Shown: piece after piece, positions 49,416 through 57,616 of the stretch | How the letters are laid out: every line of letters starts with the position of its first letter | How positions within the stretch are numbered: position 1 is the stretch's first letter | Source: Hymenobacter gummosus | GTDB taxonomy: Bacteria; Bacteroidota; Bacteroidia; Cytophagales; Hymenobacteraceae | Direction of reading: 5' to 3' | Assembly: GCF_003970915.1 (NCBI RefSeq) | Contig: NZ_RXOF01000022.1 | Location: 1 to 64,000, forward strand | DNA: 64,000 bases | Position numbers and translations under genes: made by a program | The notes under the pieces: generated by a model | Told to the model about the DNA's origin: nothing | The model's database searches: none | Seen by the model: the letters and a program-made list of their open reading frames with translations, nothing else

Positions 49416-49687
49416 TAGCGGGTGGCTTGGTCCTCGGGGCTGGCCGAGGCAGCGCCCGGCTGGTAGCGGGCCAGCAGCAGCGCGTCGTTGAGCTCAATGG
49501 CCTCGTCAATGCTCAACTCACCGTCCACGTACCGCTGCATGATGGCCACGCTCTCCGGACTCGGCGCCGGGCCGTTGCTCATCAGGATGGCAATGGAGTT
49601 GTTGGCGCCGCGCTCCCGCTCCTGGCGGGCCGCGAGCTGCTCGGGGTCCAGGCCGGCCGGGGCCGGCGTAAAAAAGCTCTTCATCAT
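49415..49687 (-). CDS. VbhA-like antitoxin candidate
   Basis: 90 aa. It contains a PSPESVAIMQRYVDGELSID segment followed by EAI, as in VbhA and other Fic antitoxins, preceded by SIAILMSNG in the place of the inhibitory (S/T)xxxE(G/N) motif. The Glu that normally blocks the Fic active site appears to be a Ser here. It is encoded first and translationally coupled to the toxin gene, as expected. Function and sufficiency as an antitoxin are inferred. Confidence 0.65.
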   Translation of the reverse strand: MMKSFFTPAPAGLDPEQLAARQERERGANNSIAILMSNGPAPSPESVAIMQRYVDGELSIDEAIELNDALLLARYQPGAASASPEDQATR

Positions 49688-49769
49688 CGGAATGGAAGTC
49701 TAGGTGTTGGGTACTTACTCAACAGCAAAAAGCGGCTTAACGTCCCTTTTTGCGGGGTTTCCGAGGCTA

Positions 49770-52022
49770 TTAGACCTCATTCTTGCTGGCTCCTGCTAAA
49801 GTATTTGCGTGCAGGGCCAGGGTTTCTTTGACCTGCTGGCTGACCTGCCGGTAGTTCTCCTGAACCACCACCGAGAGCGTGGCGGCGCTATCTTCTTCGC
49901 TGTCGCCGAACGTGGCCACCGGGTACAGCGGGAAACGCTCCGGGGTGGCATCGGCCCGGGAGATGACGCCTTGGAAGAAGGTGCGCTCCGTTTCCACGGT
50001 CTGCCCGATAAACTCGCCCTGCTGCAGGCTGATGGCGTCCTGCACCCGCACCAGGTTGCGTTCCTGGTAGCTGGTGCTCAGGTTGGAGCTATGACTACCG
50101 TGGCTACCGGCTCCGCCCTGGCTCTTGCCGGTGCTGGTGCTGTGCATCTGCTTGTCCTCGCGGCCCACGAGCTCGGAAATGAACTTGGCCGTGTCGAGCG
50201 AGTTGACCTTGCCGAAAAACTGGTTGTTGAGGTTGGAAACCATAACCTTCATCTTTTCAGGACCATAGGCATCGGTCATTTGCGCCAAATCCTGGGTCAT
50301 GTAGATGGTGGCCACCTTGTTGCTGCGGGCCGTGGCGGGCAGCAGCTCCAGCCCCGGCACGTAGACCGTGGCCGCCTCGTCGAGGAACACGTAGCTGCGG
50401 TGCTTGTGCTGCTGATTCATGAGCTTGATGGCCACTGTGATGATGCAGCTGACTACCGGCGAGAAGGTTTCCTTCAGTGTCGGGTCGTTGCCGATGCAGA
50501 GCAGCGCCGGCTGCTTGGGGTCGTTCAGGTTGAGCGAGAACCCCTCCCCTTTCGCCTCGTCGGGCGTGAGCACCCACACAATTTCCGGGGAGTTGATGCG
50601 GTTCAGAATCACCTGGAGCGTGCCCACCACGGCGGCTACCTGCTTCTCAGCCCGCTGCTCCACCGCCGTCACAATGCTGCGCACCATGCCGGCGCACTCG
50701 GGGTCGGTTTCCAACATCGAGAGCACGTGCTTGAAGTCCTTGTGGATGGCCGTGGCCACTACGTGGGGGATGGTGCAGTAGCGCGGGAAGTGCTTCTTGT
50801 AAAACCAGATAATGCCCGTCAGGTAAGCCACCGCGCTGATGTCGAAGAATTCCATCTTGCGGATGCTGGCCGGGTTTAAGTTGTTGATGATGGCCCGCGA
50901 GTATTCCTCGGCAAAAGCCACCACCGGCATGTCTTCGGCCCGCAAGGGGTTAACCCGCTCGCTACGCGTCAGGTCGCGGAAGTTGATGACGTGCAGCACC
51001 ACCGCCGGCTCAGGCTCCCCGTTGGGCAGGCGCCGCGGCGCAGCTTGCTGGCGCCCGGCCAGCTCCAGCGCCTTCTGCGCCGTTTCCGCAAGCACCGGAA
51101 ACTTGAAGTCGTAGATGAGCCCGGCAAAATTCTTGGCCGCCAGCTGCTCAATCACGGGCTCCCCGATGGAGTACGTTTTGCCCGCGCCGGCGCCGCCCAG
51201 CACCAGCACGCCCCGGTAGGGATTGGGTACGTTCACCCAACCGCCCCCTTCCGTGGGCAAGCTGAACCCATCGGGTGTATCTACCTTCTTGCGCTCCACG
51301 CTCAGCCCAAAATCCGGGCTTTTGGTCAGCGCCCGCAGCAGCCCCACCACAAAGCCGCTGGCCAGCACCAGCGCCGCCGTCACGGGGTAGCCTACCCGGA
51401 TAAAGCCGGCCGGGTACGAGGCGATGCCGAGCAGTACGTAGGCGCTGAGCAGGGCCAGGCCCGCGCAGCTGGCCACGACGATGCGCACGGCCTGGGGCCG
51501 CGGCGGCTTGCGGCGGGCCTGCCCCGGTTTACGCGCCGGCGCCGGTTGCAGGAATATCAGCGCCAGGGCTACGAGCAGCAGCAGCCCCCGCAGGTACACG
51601 CCGGCCGCGTCGTAGAACCGGCCGGCCTTCACCAGCACCTTCTGTTGAAATCCCTGCCCGGCGGTGGCCACGCGCAGGGCCGCCGCCCCGCCCGTATGCA
51701 CTACCTGGTCGCCGGCCTGGCTCGTAGCGGTGGCCAGCTCGGCAGCCGGCTTGCCCACCACGGGCGCCGCTTGCCGCCGCAGCCGCGTGCGCCGCGCTTC
51801 GGCCCGCTGCCGGTTGAGTACGGCCAGCCGGGCCGCCAGGCGCTGCCCGGGCGTCAGCCGGGGAGCCTGCGCGGCCTGGCGTTGCGCGGCCCGCGCGGCG
51901 GCCAGCTCGGCCGGGTGCAGCAGCACGTACCACTCGCCGGCCAGCAGGCCTAGCAGCAGCAGGGCCAGGATGAGCAAGACGGATTGCGAAGCGGCCGCGG
52001 GCCGAGGAGGTTGGTGTAGCAT
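49770..52022 (-). CDS. traG: Type IV coupling protein TraG/VirD4-like
   Basis: 750 aa. There are four predicted membrane segments (around residues 13-36, 145-160, 180-202 and 211-230). The cytoplasmic ATPase domain has Walker A GGAGAGKT (residues ~276-283) and a Walker B-like VFLDEAATVYVP. Toward the C-terminus are NNQFFGKVNS and HSTSTGKSQG segments. It couples the relaxosome to the secretion channel. It lies next to the relaxase gene on the same strand, gap 27 bp. Confidence 0.9.
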   Translation of the reverse strand: MLHQPPRPAAASQSVLLILALLLLGLLAGEWYVLLHPAELAAARAAQRQAAQAPRLTPGQRLAARLAVLNRQRAEARRTRLRRQAAPVVGKPAAELATATSQAGDQVVHTGGAAALRVATAGQGFQQKVLVKAGRFYDAAGVYLRGLLLLVALALIFLQPAPARKPGQARRKPPRPQAVRIVVASCAGLALLSAYVLLGIASYPAGFIRVGYPVTAALVLASGFVVGLLRALTKSPDFGLSVERKKVDTPDGFSLPTEGGGWVNVPNPYRGVLVLGGAGAGKTYSIGEPVIEQLAAKNFAGLIYDFKFPVLAETAQKALELAGRQQAAPRRLPNGEPEPAVVLHVINFRDLTRSERVNPLRAEDMPVVAFAEEYSRAIINNLNPASIRKMEFFDISAVAYLTGIIWFYKKHFPRYCTIPHVVATAIHKDFKHVLSMLETDPECAGMVRSIVTAVEQRAEKQVAAVVGTLQVILNRINSPEIVWVLTPDEAKGEGFSLNLNDPKQPALLCIGNDPTLKETFSPVVSCIITVAIKLMNQQHKHRSYVFLDEAATVYVPGLELLPATARSNKVATIYMTQDLAQMTDAYGPEKMKVMVSNLNNQFFGKVNSLDTAKFISELVGREDKQMHSTSTGKSQGGAGSHGSHSSNLSTSYQERNLVRVQDAISLQQGEFIGQTVETERTFFQGVISRADATPERFPLYPVATFGDSEEDSAATLSVVVQENYRQVSQQVKETLALHANTLAGASKNEV

Positions 52023-52049
52023 GGGGGTAGGAAAAAGAATAGGGCGGGC

Positions 52050-53084
52050 TTACATCTCGATATCCAGCTCGGCGCTGCGGCGCCCGGGCTTCTCGGCCAC
52101 CTGCTCGGTGCGCTCGTCCCGGGTAGCTTGGGCGTTGCGCACCAGGTGTTGCACCGCGTGCAGGGCCGTCACCGCCTGGCGCTGCGGGGCCGGGGCCTGC
52201 TCCCGCCCGGTGCGCAGCAGCTGCAGGGCGTTGTCGATGGGCCGGCCGTCGCGGGCGCGCTCCTCCACCCGGCGCAGCATCCGGTAAAACGTCTTGTCAA
52301 ACTGCCGGGCCTGGGCAATGGCCTGCACCTGGTCCGGCGCCAGGTGCTGCTCCCGGGGCACCAGCTGGTTGATGGCAGCCACGCGCCCGGCAATCTTATC
52401 CAGCCGGCCGGCATCGTGAGCCGGGTCGCGTGGCCGGGCTGCCTGGGGCCGCAGCTTCTCGTGCGCCTGGGCCTCGTAGCCAAACTGCTGCTCGAACTGC
52501 CGGCCGGCCGCCGCTTGCCAGCGCATCAGGTCAAACCGCTGCCGGCGCCCGCCGGGGTTGAGGGTCAGCTTTTGCTCCCGGTCGCGGGCGCTGACAATGA
52601 TGTGCACGTGCGTCTGCAGGCCCGCGCGCTTGGCGCCGGCCTTGGCCGTGCCCGCCACCACCTCGGGGTCCGTTCCCCGGTGGGTGCGGTCCTGGTGGAG
52701 GATGGCTCCCCATACCAGGCTTTGGCTGTCCAGCTGCCGCCCCCCGGGCAGCCGGAAGTTCTGCGCGTACTGGTCCATAACCTGCCGGGTGTACGCCTTG
52801 AGCTTGTCGGGGTCGTTGCCGATGTGGGCCAGCTCCTGCTCGCTGGGACTCAGCACCAGCGAGTAAAATTTAGCCTCCGCAGCCCGCAGTCCTTTCACGT
52901 TGGAGTAGATGCGTTGCAGCAGCTGCGCGGCGCCGAGCTCGTCCGAATCGGCATTGAAAAACGTTGCTTCCTGCCCCTCCCCTACCGCTTCGTGCTGCAG
53001 ATAATTCAGCGTTTGCGCGCAGCTGCCGGTATTGGTATACGCCGCTTTGCCGTGCGTTTTGGGGTTGATAAGTTTGACGTACAT
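52050..53084 (-). CDS. Relaxase, DUF5712 family
   Basis: 344 aa from MYVKLINPKTHGKAAYTNTG, 7 bp after the preceding gene; a longer frame would overlap that gene. It has the DUF5712 start signature (INPKTHGKAAYTNTGSCAQT), an acidic middle (AHIGNDPDKLKAYTRQVMDQ), and HVHIIVSARDR, a candidate HxH metal site of the relaxase. It likely nicks oriT and carries the strand to the recipient. The last ~110 residues are helical and Arg/Gln-rich. Neighbours are TraG and a BfmA/BtgA gene. Confidence 0.85.
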   Translation of the reverse strand: MYVKLINPKTHGKAAYTNTGSCAQTLNYLQHEAVGEGQEATFFNADSDELGAAQLLQRIYSNVKGLRAAEAKFYSLVLSPSEQELAHIGNDPDKLKAYTRQVMDQYAQNFRLPGGRQLDSQSLVWGAILHQDRTHRGTDPEVVAGTAKAGAKRAGLQTHVHIIVSARDREQKLTLNPGGRRQRFDLMRWQAAAGRQFEQQFGYEAQAHEKLRPQAARPRDPAHDAGRLDKIAGRVAAINQLVPREQHLAPDQVQAIAQARQFDKTFYRMLRRVEERARDGRPIDNALQLLRTGREQAPAPQRQAVTALHAVQHLVRNAQATRDERTEQVAEKPGRRSAELDIEM

Positions 53085-53091
53085 CGGCCTT

Positions 53092-53649
53092 TTAACCTGC
53101 TTTAAGTCCGCTGGAAGCAGCTCCATTTTCTCCCGATTGCCCCGGCTCTACCTGGCTTTCTACTGGCGCCTGGTGCTTTCCCGGGCCCTGTTTGCGGGCG
53201 GTCTGCAGCGCTTCTTTTACCTGCCTGTCTACCGCTTCTTCGTTGCGCTGGCGTAGCAATTGGAGCGCCTGCTGCTGCCGCTGCAGCTGCACTTCGCTGA
53301 GCGTTTCCAGCTGCGCGTTCAGGTTGCTCACCAGGATTTCGTTCATGCGCAGCACCCGCTCCAGCGTGATGCGGCTACGCAGCATTTCTTCCAGCATGGC
53401 CGTGAGCAGCGTGCGCTCCTGCTCCTGCATGAAGCCGAAGACCCGGTCACCCAGCTTTTTTATCTGCTGCATGATGAGCTGCCCTTCGCGCGCTTCCGTG
53501 GCGCGGGGGTCGAGCCCTCGGGTAGCAAAGTACTCCACGGCCGCACTGGTGTAGGCCCCTAGGCTGGCGCCGACTTCCGCGGCCGCCGCGTCGGCTTTGC
53601 GGTAGGCAATGCTGTCGAGGGTAACCCGTTTGCGAAGCGCTGTGCTCAT
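53092..53649 (-). CDS. BfmA/BtgA-family mobilization protein
   Basis: 185 aa from MSTALRKRVTLDSIAYRKAD; an upstream GTG/ATG extension of 11 codons is less likely. The N-terminal segment looks like a ribbon-helix-helix DNA-binding domain. A long helical coiled-coil section follows (ERTLLTAMLEEMLRSRITLE, LETLSEVQLQRQQQALQLLR), then a disordered Gly/Glu/Ser tail. Such proteins assist relaxase at oriT. It is the first gene of the mob operon, with a palindrome 35 bp upstream. Confidence 0.8.
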   Translation of the reverse strand: MSTALRKRVTLDSIAYRKADAAAAEVGASLGAYTSAAVEYFATRGLDPRATEAREGQLIMQQIKKLGDRVFGFMQEQERTLLTAMLEEMLRSRITLERVLRMNEILVSNLNAQLETLSEVQLQRQQQALQLLRQRNEEAVDRQVKEALQTARKQGPGKHQAPVESQVEPGQSGENGAASSGLKAG

Positions 53650-54040
53650 GACATGTATGTTGTTGGCAGGCTCGCGGCCCACATTTACACTTGTAAACCA
53701 ATTACTTACATCCAGATGGCCCGCTAAAACAGCTCTGCTGGTTTATAAACGACTCAGGAATAGCGCGTTAGCTCTAAGCCTGAGTTGTTCTTCTTGCTAA
53801 GACCATTCTACAGTTAGCAATAAGTTAGTAAGAAGCTAGTACGGAGCTTTGAACATTAGTGTTAGCTCCCGGGGCACTTCGCTTTCATTTGCCATCTAGG
53901 TTCTGAATCGAACCCGTTGCAACAGACTATGCACCCAGGCTCCTCCGACACCTGCTTTGGCTAATTGCTGGTTGCTGGCTTTGATTCAATTTTGCCGCAT
54001 TGCAGCTCAAGGGCACGCCGACGCGGGTTTTAAGCTGCTG
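53650..54040. other. Putative oriT/control region upstream of the mob operon
   Basis: No gene is seen. A palindrome TTTACACTTGTAAA (53684-53697) sits where it could regulate the mob operon. An inverted repeat ACTCAGG/CCTGAGT (53752-53758 and 53779-53785) has a 20-base loop. Direct repeats with GTTAG/AGTTAGTAAG occur at 53814-53874. Such structures next to the relaxase genes make this the best oriT candidate in the window. Confidence 0.45.
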
Positions 54041-54055
54041 GATTCAAATCAACAG

Positions 54056-54456
54056 TTCTGCAATTCTGCATTTCTGTTGCTGAAATATGACACCTGCTAG
54101 CTCCAACTGGTCGCTTGTGCCGCAATTCTGCTTTTCTGTAGTTCTACACTTCTACAAGTTGTGCCCTTACGCGTCGGCTCCCTGCTTTCTACTTTTGTGC
54201 AAATCTGTTGTTCTGTTGTTTTGTATTTCTGTTAAATTCACGCACTCACTAACTACCCGTCCCATCTAGCTGCGGTTCTGAAAAAACACACTTCTGCAAA
54301 CCTGTTTTTCTGTTGTTATGTGATTCTGCTTCTTTGTTATTTAACTTTTCTGCAACTTAACAGAACCGCATGACGCCAGAAAAGCAGAAATGATTTTCTG
54401 GCTAAAAACACTTCTGCTTTTCAGCAAAAGTGTTGTTCTGCGCTTCTGGCTTTCTG
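54056..54456 (+). repeat. 8-bp-periodic TTCTG array, candidate centromere
   Basis: TTCTG occurs 17 times in 401 bases (first at 54056, last at 54452). Most spacings are multiples of 8: 8, 8, 8, 16, 16, 16, 16, 24, 48, 16, 24, 8, 8, with a few breaks (54, 77 and 49). Intermediate degenerate octamers such as GTTATGTG and TCTTTGTT continue the phase. It ends 10 bp before the parA promoter, and the average is low GC. The likely role is a ParB-family binding array (parS/parC) or a replication-control array. It is not CRISPR, as there are no unique spacers. Confidence 0.7.
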
Positions 54457-54465
54457 CTTTTCTAT

Positions 54466-54473
54466 TACTTTTG
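54466..54473 (+). promoter_or_regulatory. parA promoter -7 box
   Basis: TACTTTTG fits TAnnTTTG exactly. It is 62 bp upstream of the ATG at 54535 and directly after the octamer array. Confidence 0.55.
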
Positions 54474-54534
54474 GTTTATTGTCCTGCCGGCGCGTTGCCC
54501 CGGTACCCACCTACGCCTCAACCCCACACCCACT

Positions 54535-55302
54535 ATGTCCAAGGTTATCAGCTTTGCCACCCAGAAGGGGGGCTCCGGTAAATCCACGCTGGCTCTGGTG
54601 CTCGCTGCCCCGCTGGCAACGGAGTATGGCTTGCGCATCGCCGTCCTCGACTGCGACTACCAACAGAGCATTGTCAAGACCCGCGAGCAGGTGGACGCGG
54701 CCAACTTCGCCAAGCTGCGCGAAGTCAACCCCGATGCCCAGTATCCCTACGACGTGTACCCCTGGCAGCTGAGCCAGATTTTTGACTTCATCGATAATCC
54801 CGAGCACAACTACGACCTCATCATCATCGACGTGCCCGGCCGCGCCGACGGCGACGACGTGTTCAACGCCCTGACGGCCTGCGACGCGGTAATAGTGCCC
54901 CTGGTGTCGGATTACCTGGACCGGGCCTCTACGGCCGAATTTATGACCATCCTGGAGGCCATCAAGAAAGCCGCCGACGACGCCCAGATTGACTTCCAGT
55001 ACTACGGCCTGCCCACCAAGCGCGTGGCGGGGCAGCGGGAGGAGAAAGAGATGGACGACTACATCGACGGACTGGGCCTGTCGCGCTTCAACTCGTACCT
55101 GGGTCACCGCAAGGCCTACACCCGGGCCTCGACGCTCTACAGCCTGCTCAATCCGGCCTGGTCGCGTTACGCCGGTGGCTCCAAGGACACAAGTGAGGAA
55201 ATCCGCCGCGTGTGCGAGGAGCTCATCGAGCGTCTCGGCCTGCCTGACCGCCGTCCCGCCGCGGCGACTACTGTATCCACTGCTTCAACCTCCGCGAAAT
55301 AA
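54535..55302 (+). CDS. parA: ParA-family partition ATPase
   Basis: 255 aa from MSKVISFATQKGGSGKSTLA, which carries the deviant Walker A motif KGGSGKST. The Walker B-like segment is DLIIIDVPGRADG, with RIAVLDCDYQQSIVKTREQV before it. It lacks an N-terminal HTH, so it is a type Ib-like short ParA. The ORF stop overlaps the next gene's ATG as TAATG. It drives plasmid segregation with the array upstream and the coupled partner. Confidence 0.88.
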   Translation: MSKVISFATQKGGSGKSTLALVLAAPLATEYGLRIAVLDCDYQQSIVKTREQVDAANFAKLREVNPDAQYPYDVYPWQLSQIFDFIDNPEHNYDLIIIDVPGRADGDDVFNALTACDAVIVPLVSDYLDRASTAEFMTILEAIKKAADDAQIDFQYYGLPTKRVAGQREEKEMDDYIDGLGLSRFNSYLGHRKAYTRASTLYSLLNPAWSRYAGGSKDTSEEIRRVCEELIERLGLPDRRPAAATTVSTASTSAK

Positions 55303-55775
55303 TGGGCTTCGAGAAACCGCAAATCACGCCGCGCCGCCGCATTGAAGTACCCGAAGAAGCCCGCCAGCAGGCCCGGGCCGGGATGGGAGGGGAGGCCACT
55401 CGCACGGCCACCACGCCGCCGGCGCCGGTGGAGCCCGTGGCGCCCCCCACGCCCGCAGCTGCTCCGGCAGTTGCCGCTCCTGCACCCGAACCCGTAGCGG
55501 CGGCCTCGCAGCCAGCTGCGCCGGCTGCCGCTCCCGTTCGTACCTCCACGCGGGGCCGTAAGCCCGCTGCGGCCGCAGCACCAGTCCCGGAGGCCGAAGT
55601 GCCCCTGCATACGGTGCAAATCGCCAAATCCGTGGTGCAGGAGATTAAGATGAGTTTGCTGCTGGTCACGCCCGGCCCGGATACGCCGACTACCATCAAG
55701 AATTACCTGGAGGCAGCCCATCGGCACTACGATGCGCACCTGCGCAAAACCGGCAAGTTGCCGCCGGCCAAGTAG
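55302..55775 (+). CDS. Putative ParB-like partner, Ala/Pro-rich
   Basis: 157 aa translationally coupled to parA. Residues ~1-100 are low complexity: Ala, Pro and Val-rich with an RRRIEVPEEARQQARAG start. The last ~55 residues (TVQIAKSVVQEIKMSLLLVT, PTTIKNYLEAAHRHYDAHLR) could be a ribbon-helix-helix or dimerisation domain. Small, low-complexity ParA partners of this kind are common in Bacteroidota plasmids. ParB function is inferred by position. Confidence 0.6.
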   Translation: MGFEKPQITPRRRIEVPEEARQQARAGMGGEATRTATTPPAPVEPVAPPTPAAAPAVAAPAPEPVAAASQPAAPAAAPVRTSTRGRKPAAAAAPVPEAEVPLHTVQIAKSVVQEIKMSLLLVTPGPDTPTTIKNYLEAAHRHYDAHLRKTGKLPPAK

Positions 55776-55801
55776 GGGAAGGGCCTTTTGGTCGACCGAG
55801 T

Positions 55802-55834
55802 ACCAGCAGCTCCTTCGGGGGCTGCTGGTGTTTT
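55802..55834 (+). terminator. Hairpin terminator after the partition operon
   Basis: ACCAGCAGCTCC (55802-55813) pairs with 55818-55829 (one wobble), followed by TTTT. 26 bp after the stop. Confidence 0.75.
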
Positions 55835-56028
55835 GGGCGGTGGGGGAGGGGAGAGGCCCGGGCTTGCGGCCGCTGGCTTTCGGCTACGCTCACTTTTTAT
55901 AAGCAGTGGCTGGCGGGCGTCAGGGTCTTACCAGTTTCGTTCGCGGCGGCTGCTTTCTGTCAGATGGCCTAAACAGCCTGCTCGGGGCAAAAGGAGGGCT
56001 TTACTGCGGCGAAGGCCTTGGGGTTGCA

Positions 56029-56228
56029 CTTATAAAACGTGCTAGTTGGCGGCTGCAGAGCCCGCCCGGACTTATAAAACGTGGTAATTCACTGTTAGTT
56101 AATAGTTAGTATAAAGTTAGTAAGCGTCTTTTTCACCTTAAAAAATGTTGGAATGACTTATAAAAAGTGGTGCAAAGCATCTATTCCCACTGCAGCTTCT
56201 CGATGCTGCAGTCGCTTATAAAACGTGA
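56029..56228 (+). repeat. Forward-oriented iterons of the replication origin
   Basis: CTTATAAAACGTG-type iterons in forward orientation at 56029-56040, 56071-56084, 56157-56170 and 56215-56228, spaced 42, 86 and 58 bp. A CTGCAG inverted repeat (56189-56196 and 56205-56212) lies between the last two. AT-rich sequence surrounds them. This and the next block form the likely oriV. Confidence 0.75.
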
Positions 56229-56460
56229 GATTAACTTTGAATAGGGAAGTAATTACTTTGAAAAGTGCAATCCCTTGATGACGTCGGTTTTCCCATGCTC
56301 GTTGTGTTGTTTTCTTGTTTGTTTGGCTGGTGGTTTGCAACCGGCCACTTAAAAGCTAATCGTAGGGGGTACAACAACTCTTGTGAGTTATTTGCTATTA
56401 CTTGTTCTATTTGTAGGGCTCATAACTCACTGATACACAGCAGTAAATAATGGTATAAAA

Positions 56461-56560
56461 CCACTTTTTATAAGCGAAAAACCACTTTTTATACCTTTTA
56501 TTACCACGTTTTATAAGCGAAATCTCACGTTTTATAAGTCCAAAGACCACGTTTTATAAG
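56461..56560 (-). repeat. Reverse-oriented iterons next to repB, 21-22 bp period
   Basis: CCACGTTTTATAAG-type iterons at 56461-56474, 56482-56495, 56504-56517, 56525-56538 and 56547-56560, spaced 21, 22, 21 and 22 bp (two helical turns). They immediately precede repB, so they are the initiator binding sites. The second is degenerate at its 3' end (ACC for AAG). Confidence 0.85.
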
Positions 56561-56609
56561 CGAAAAACCACGCTCAACTACCACTGTGGTTTTTTACTTC
56601 CCTGTCACG

Positions 56610-56617
56610 TACTTTTG
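56610..56617 (+). promoter_or_regulatory. repB promoter -7 box
   Basis: TACTTTTG matches the TAnnTTTG consensus and is 28 bp upstream of the repB ATG. It lies next to the iterons, allowing autorepression by the initiator. Confidence 0.6.
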
Positions 56618-56645
56618 CCTTATCCCGCGTTCTTATCCCGAATTT

Positions 56646-57590
56646 ATGAAGCCTGAAGATACCGCCGTTGTAGTCGTAGAGCCCACTCCCGTCGTTCGCC
56701 AGCACAATGCCATCACACAGGCCCGCTACGACTACACGGCCTGCCAGCTGGATATCTTCTTTTACCTGCTCTCCCGCCTGCGCCGGGATGACACGCCCGA
56801 CCAGGAGTACACCATTTACGTGAAGGACGTGGAGGCGCTCACGGGCCGTCAGTGGAACTACCAGCAGCTGCGCGAGGCAACGGCCGATATGGGCTCGCGC
56901 ATGTTCGAGGTAGAAAACGAGCGGACTTACCAGCAGCTGTGGATGTTTCAGCGGGTGGAGTACATCAAAGGCAAAGGGTGCCTGCAGATTCAGCTGGCGG
57001 CACCAATTCGCCCCTACCTGTTTAACCTCAAGGAAAACTTTACTTCCTACCAGCTGCATTCGGCTCTGAAGCTGAGCAGCAAGTACGCCAAGCGGATTTA
57101 CCAGCTGGTGAGCCAGTGGAAGGACAAGACTTCGACGCGCACTTACCCGCTGGACGAATTCAAGCAGATGCTGCACCTGAAAGACCCGAAGGGCAAGGAG
57201 CCGGAGCTGTTTCAGAACATCAGCCAGCTCAAAGCCCGGGTGCTCGACATTGCCGTGCGCCAGGTCAGTGAGCACACCGACCTCAAGATTGACTACGAGC
57301 TGGTCAAGAAGGGCAGAGCTTACGACGCGGTACGCTTCACCATCGCCCGCCAGCATCCCCAACAGTTGCCCATTCCGTTCGAGCAGCCGGCGGAGGATGC
57401 CCGCGCCTTCGCGGCCCGGCAGCACCTGGACGCGCTGGGCATTACCCAGCCGCAACTCGTGGCCACCATTCTCGGCGATGCCAAGCACCTGGACCAGCTG
57501 TTCAAGTTTACCTACCAGTTGAAAACCGACAAGGTGAAAGCCACCAAGAACCCCGGGGGCCTGTTTCTGAAAATCTGCGGTCTGCGGTAG
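56646..57590 (+). CDS. repB: RepB/Rep_3-family replication initiator
   Basis: 314 aa from MKPEDTAVVVVEPTPVVRQH; an ATG at 56586 would add 20 codons. It has the Rep_3 pattern of two winged helices: ITQARYDYTACQLDIFFYLL, RLRRDDTPDQEYTIYVKDVE, SSKYAKRIYQLVSQWKD and LDEFKQMLHLKD. It binds the upstream iterons and starts replication. The C-terminus is Gln/Pro-rich. Length agrees with the family. Confidence 0.9.
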   Translation: MKPEDTAVVVVEPTPVVRQHNAITQARYDYTACQLDIFFYLLSRLRRDDTPDQEYTIYVKDVEALTGRQWNYQQLREATADMGSRMFEVENERTYQQLWMFQRVEYIKGKGCLQIQLAAPIRPYLFNLKENFTSYQLHSALKLSSKYAKRIYQLVSQWKDKTSTRTYPLDEFKQMLHLKDPKGKEPELFQNISQLKARVLDIAVRQVSEHTDLKIDYELVKKGRAYDAVRFTIARQHPQQLPIPFEQPAEDARAFAARQHLDALGITQPQLVATILGDAKHLDQLFKFTYQLKTDKVKATKNPGGLFLKICGLR

Positions 57591-57616
57591 CCATTCTGCC
57601 CAGCGGGTGACAACCG

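Noticed and set aside
54087-54269. Short open frame inside the octamer array
   Set aside because: The frame follows from the repetitive TTCTG sequence and has no homology or start signal.
54056-54456. TTCTG repeats considered as a CRISPR array
   Set aside because: The unit is 8 bp and continuous, with no 25-40-bp repeats and no unique spacers. No cas genes are in the window.
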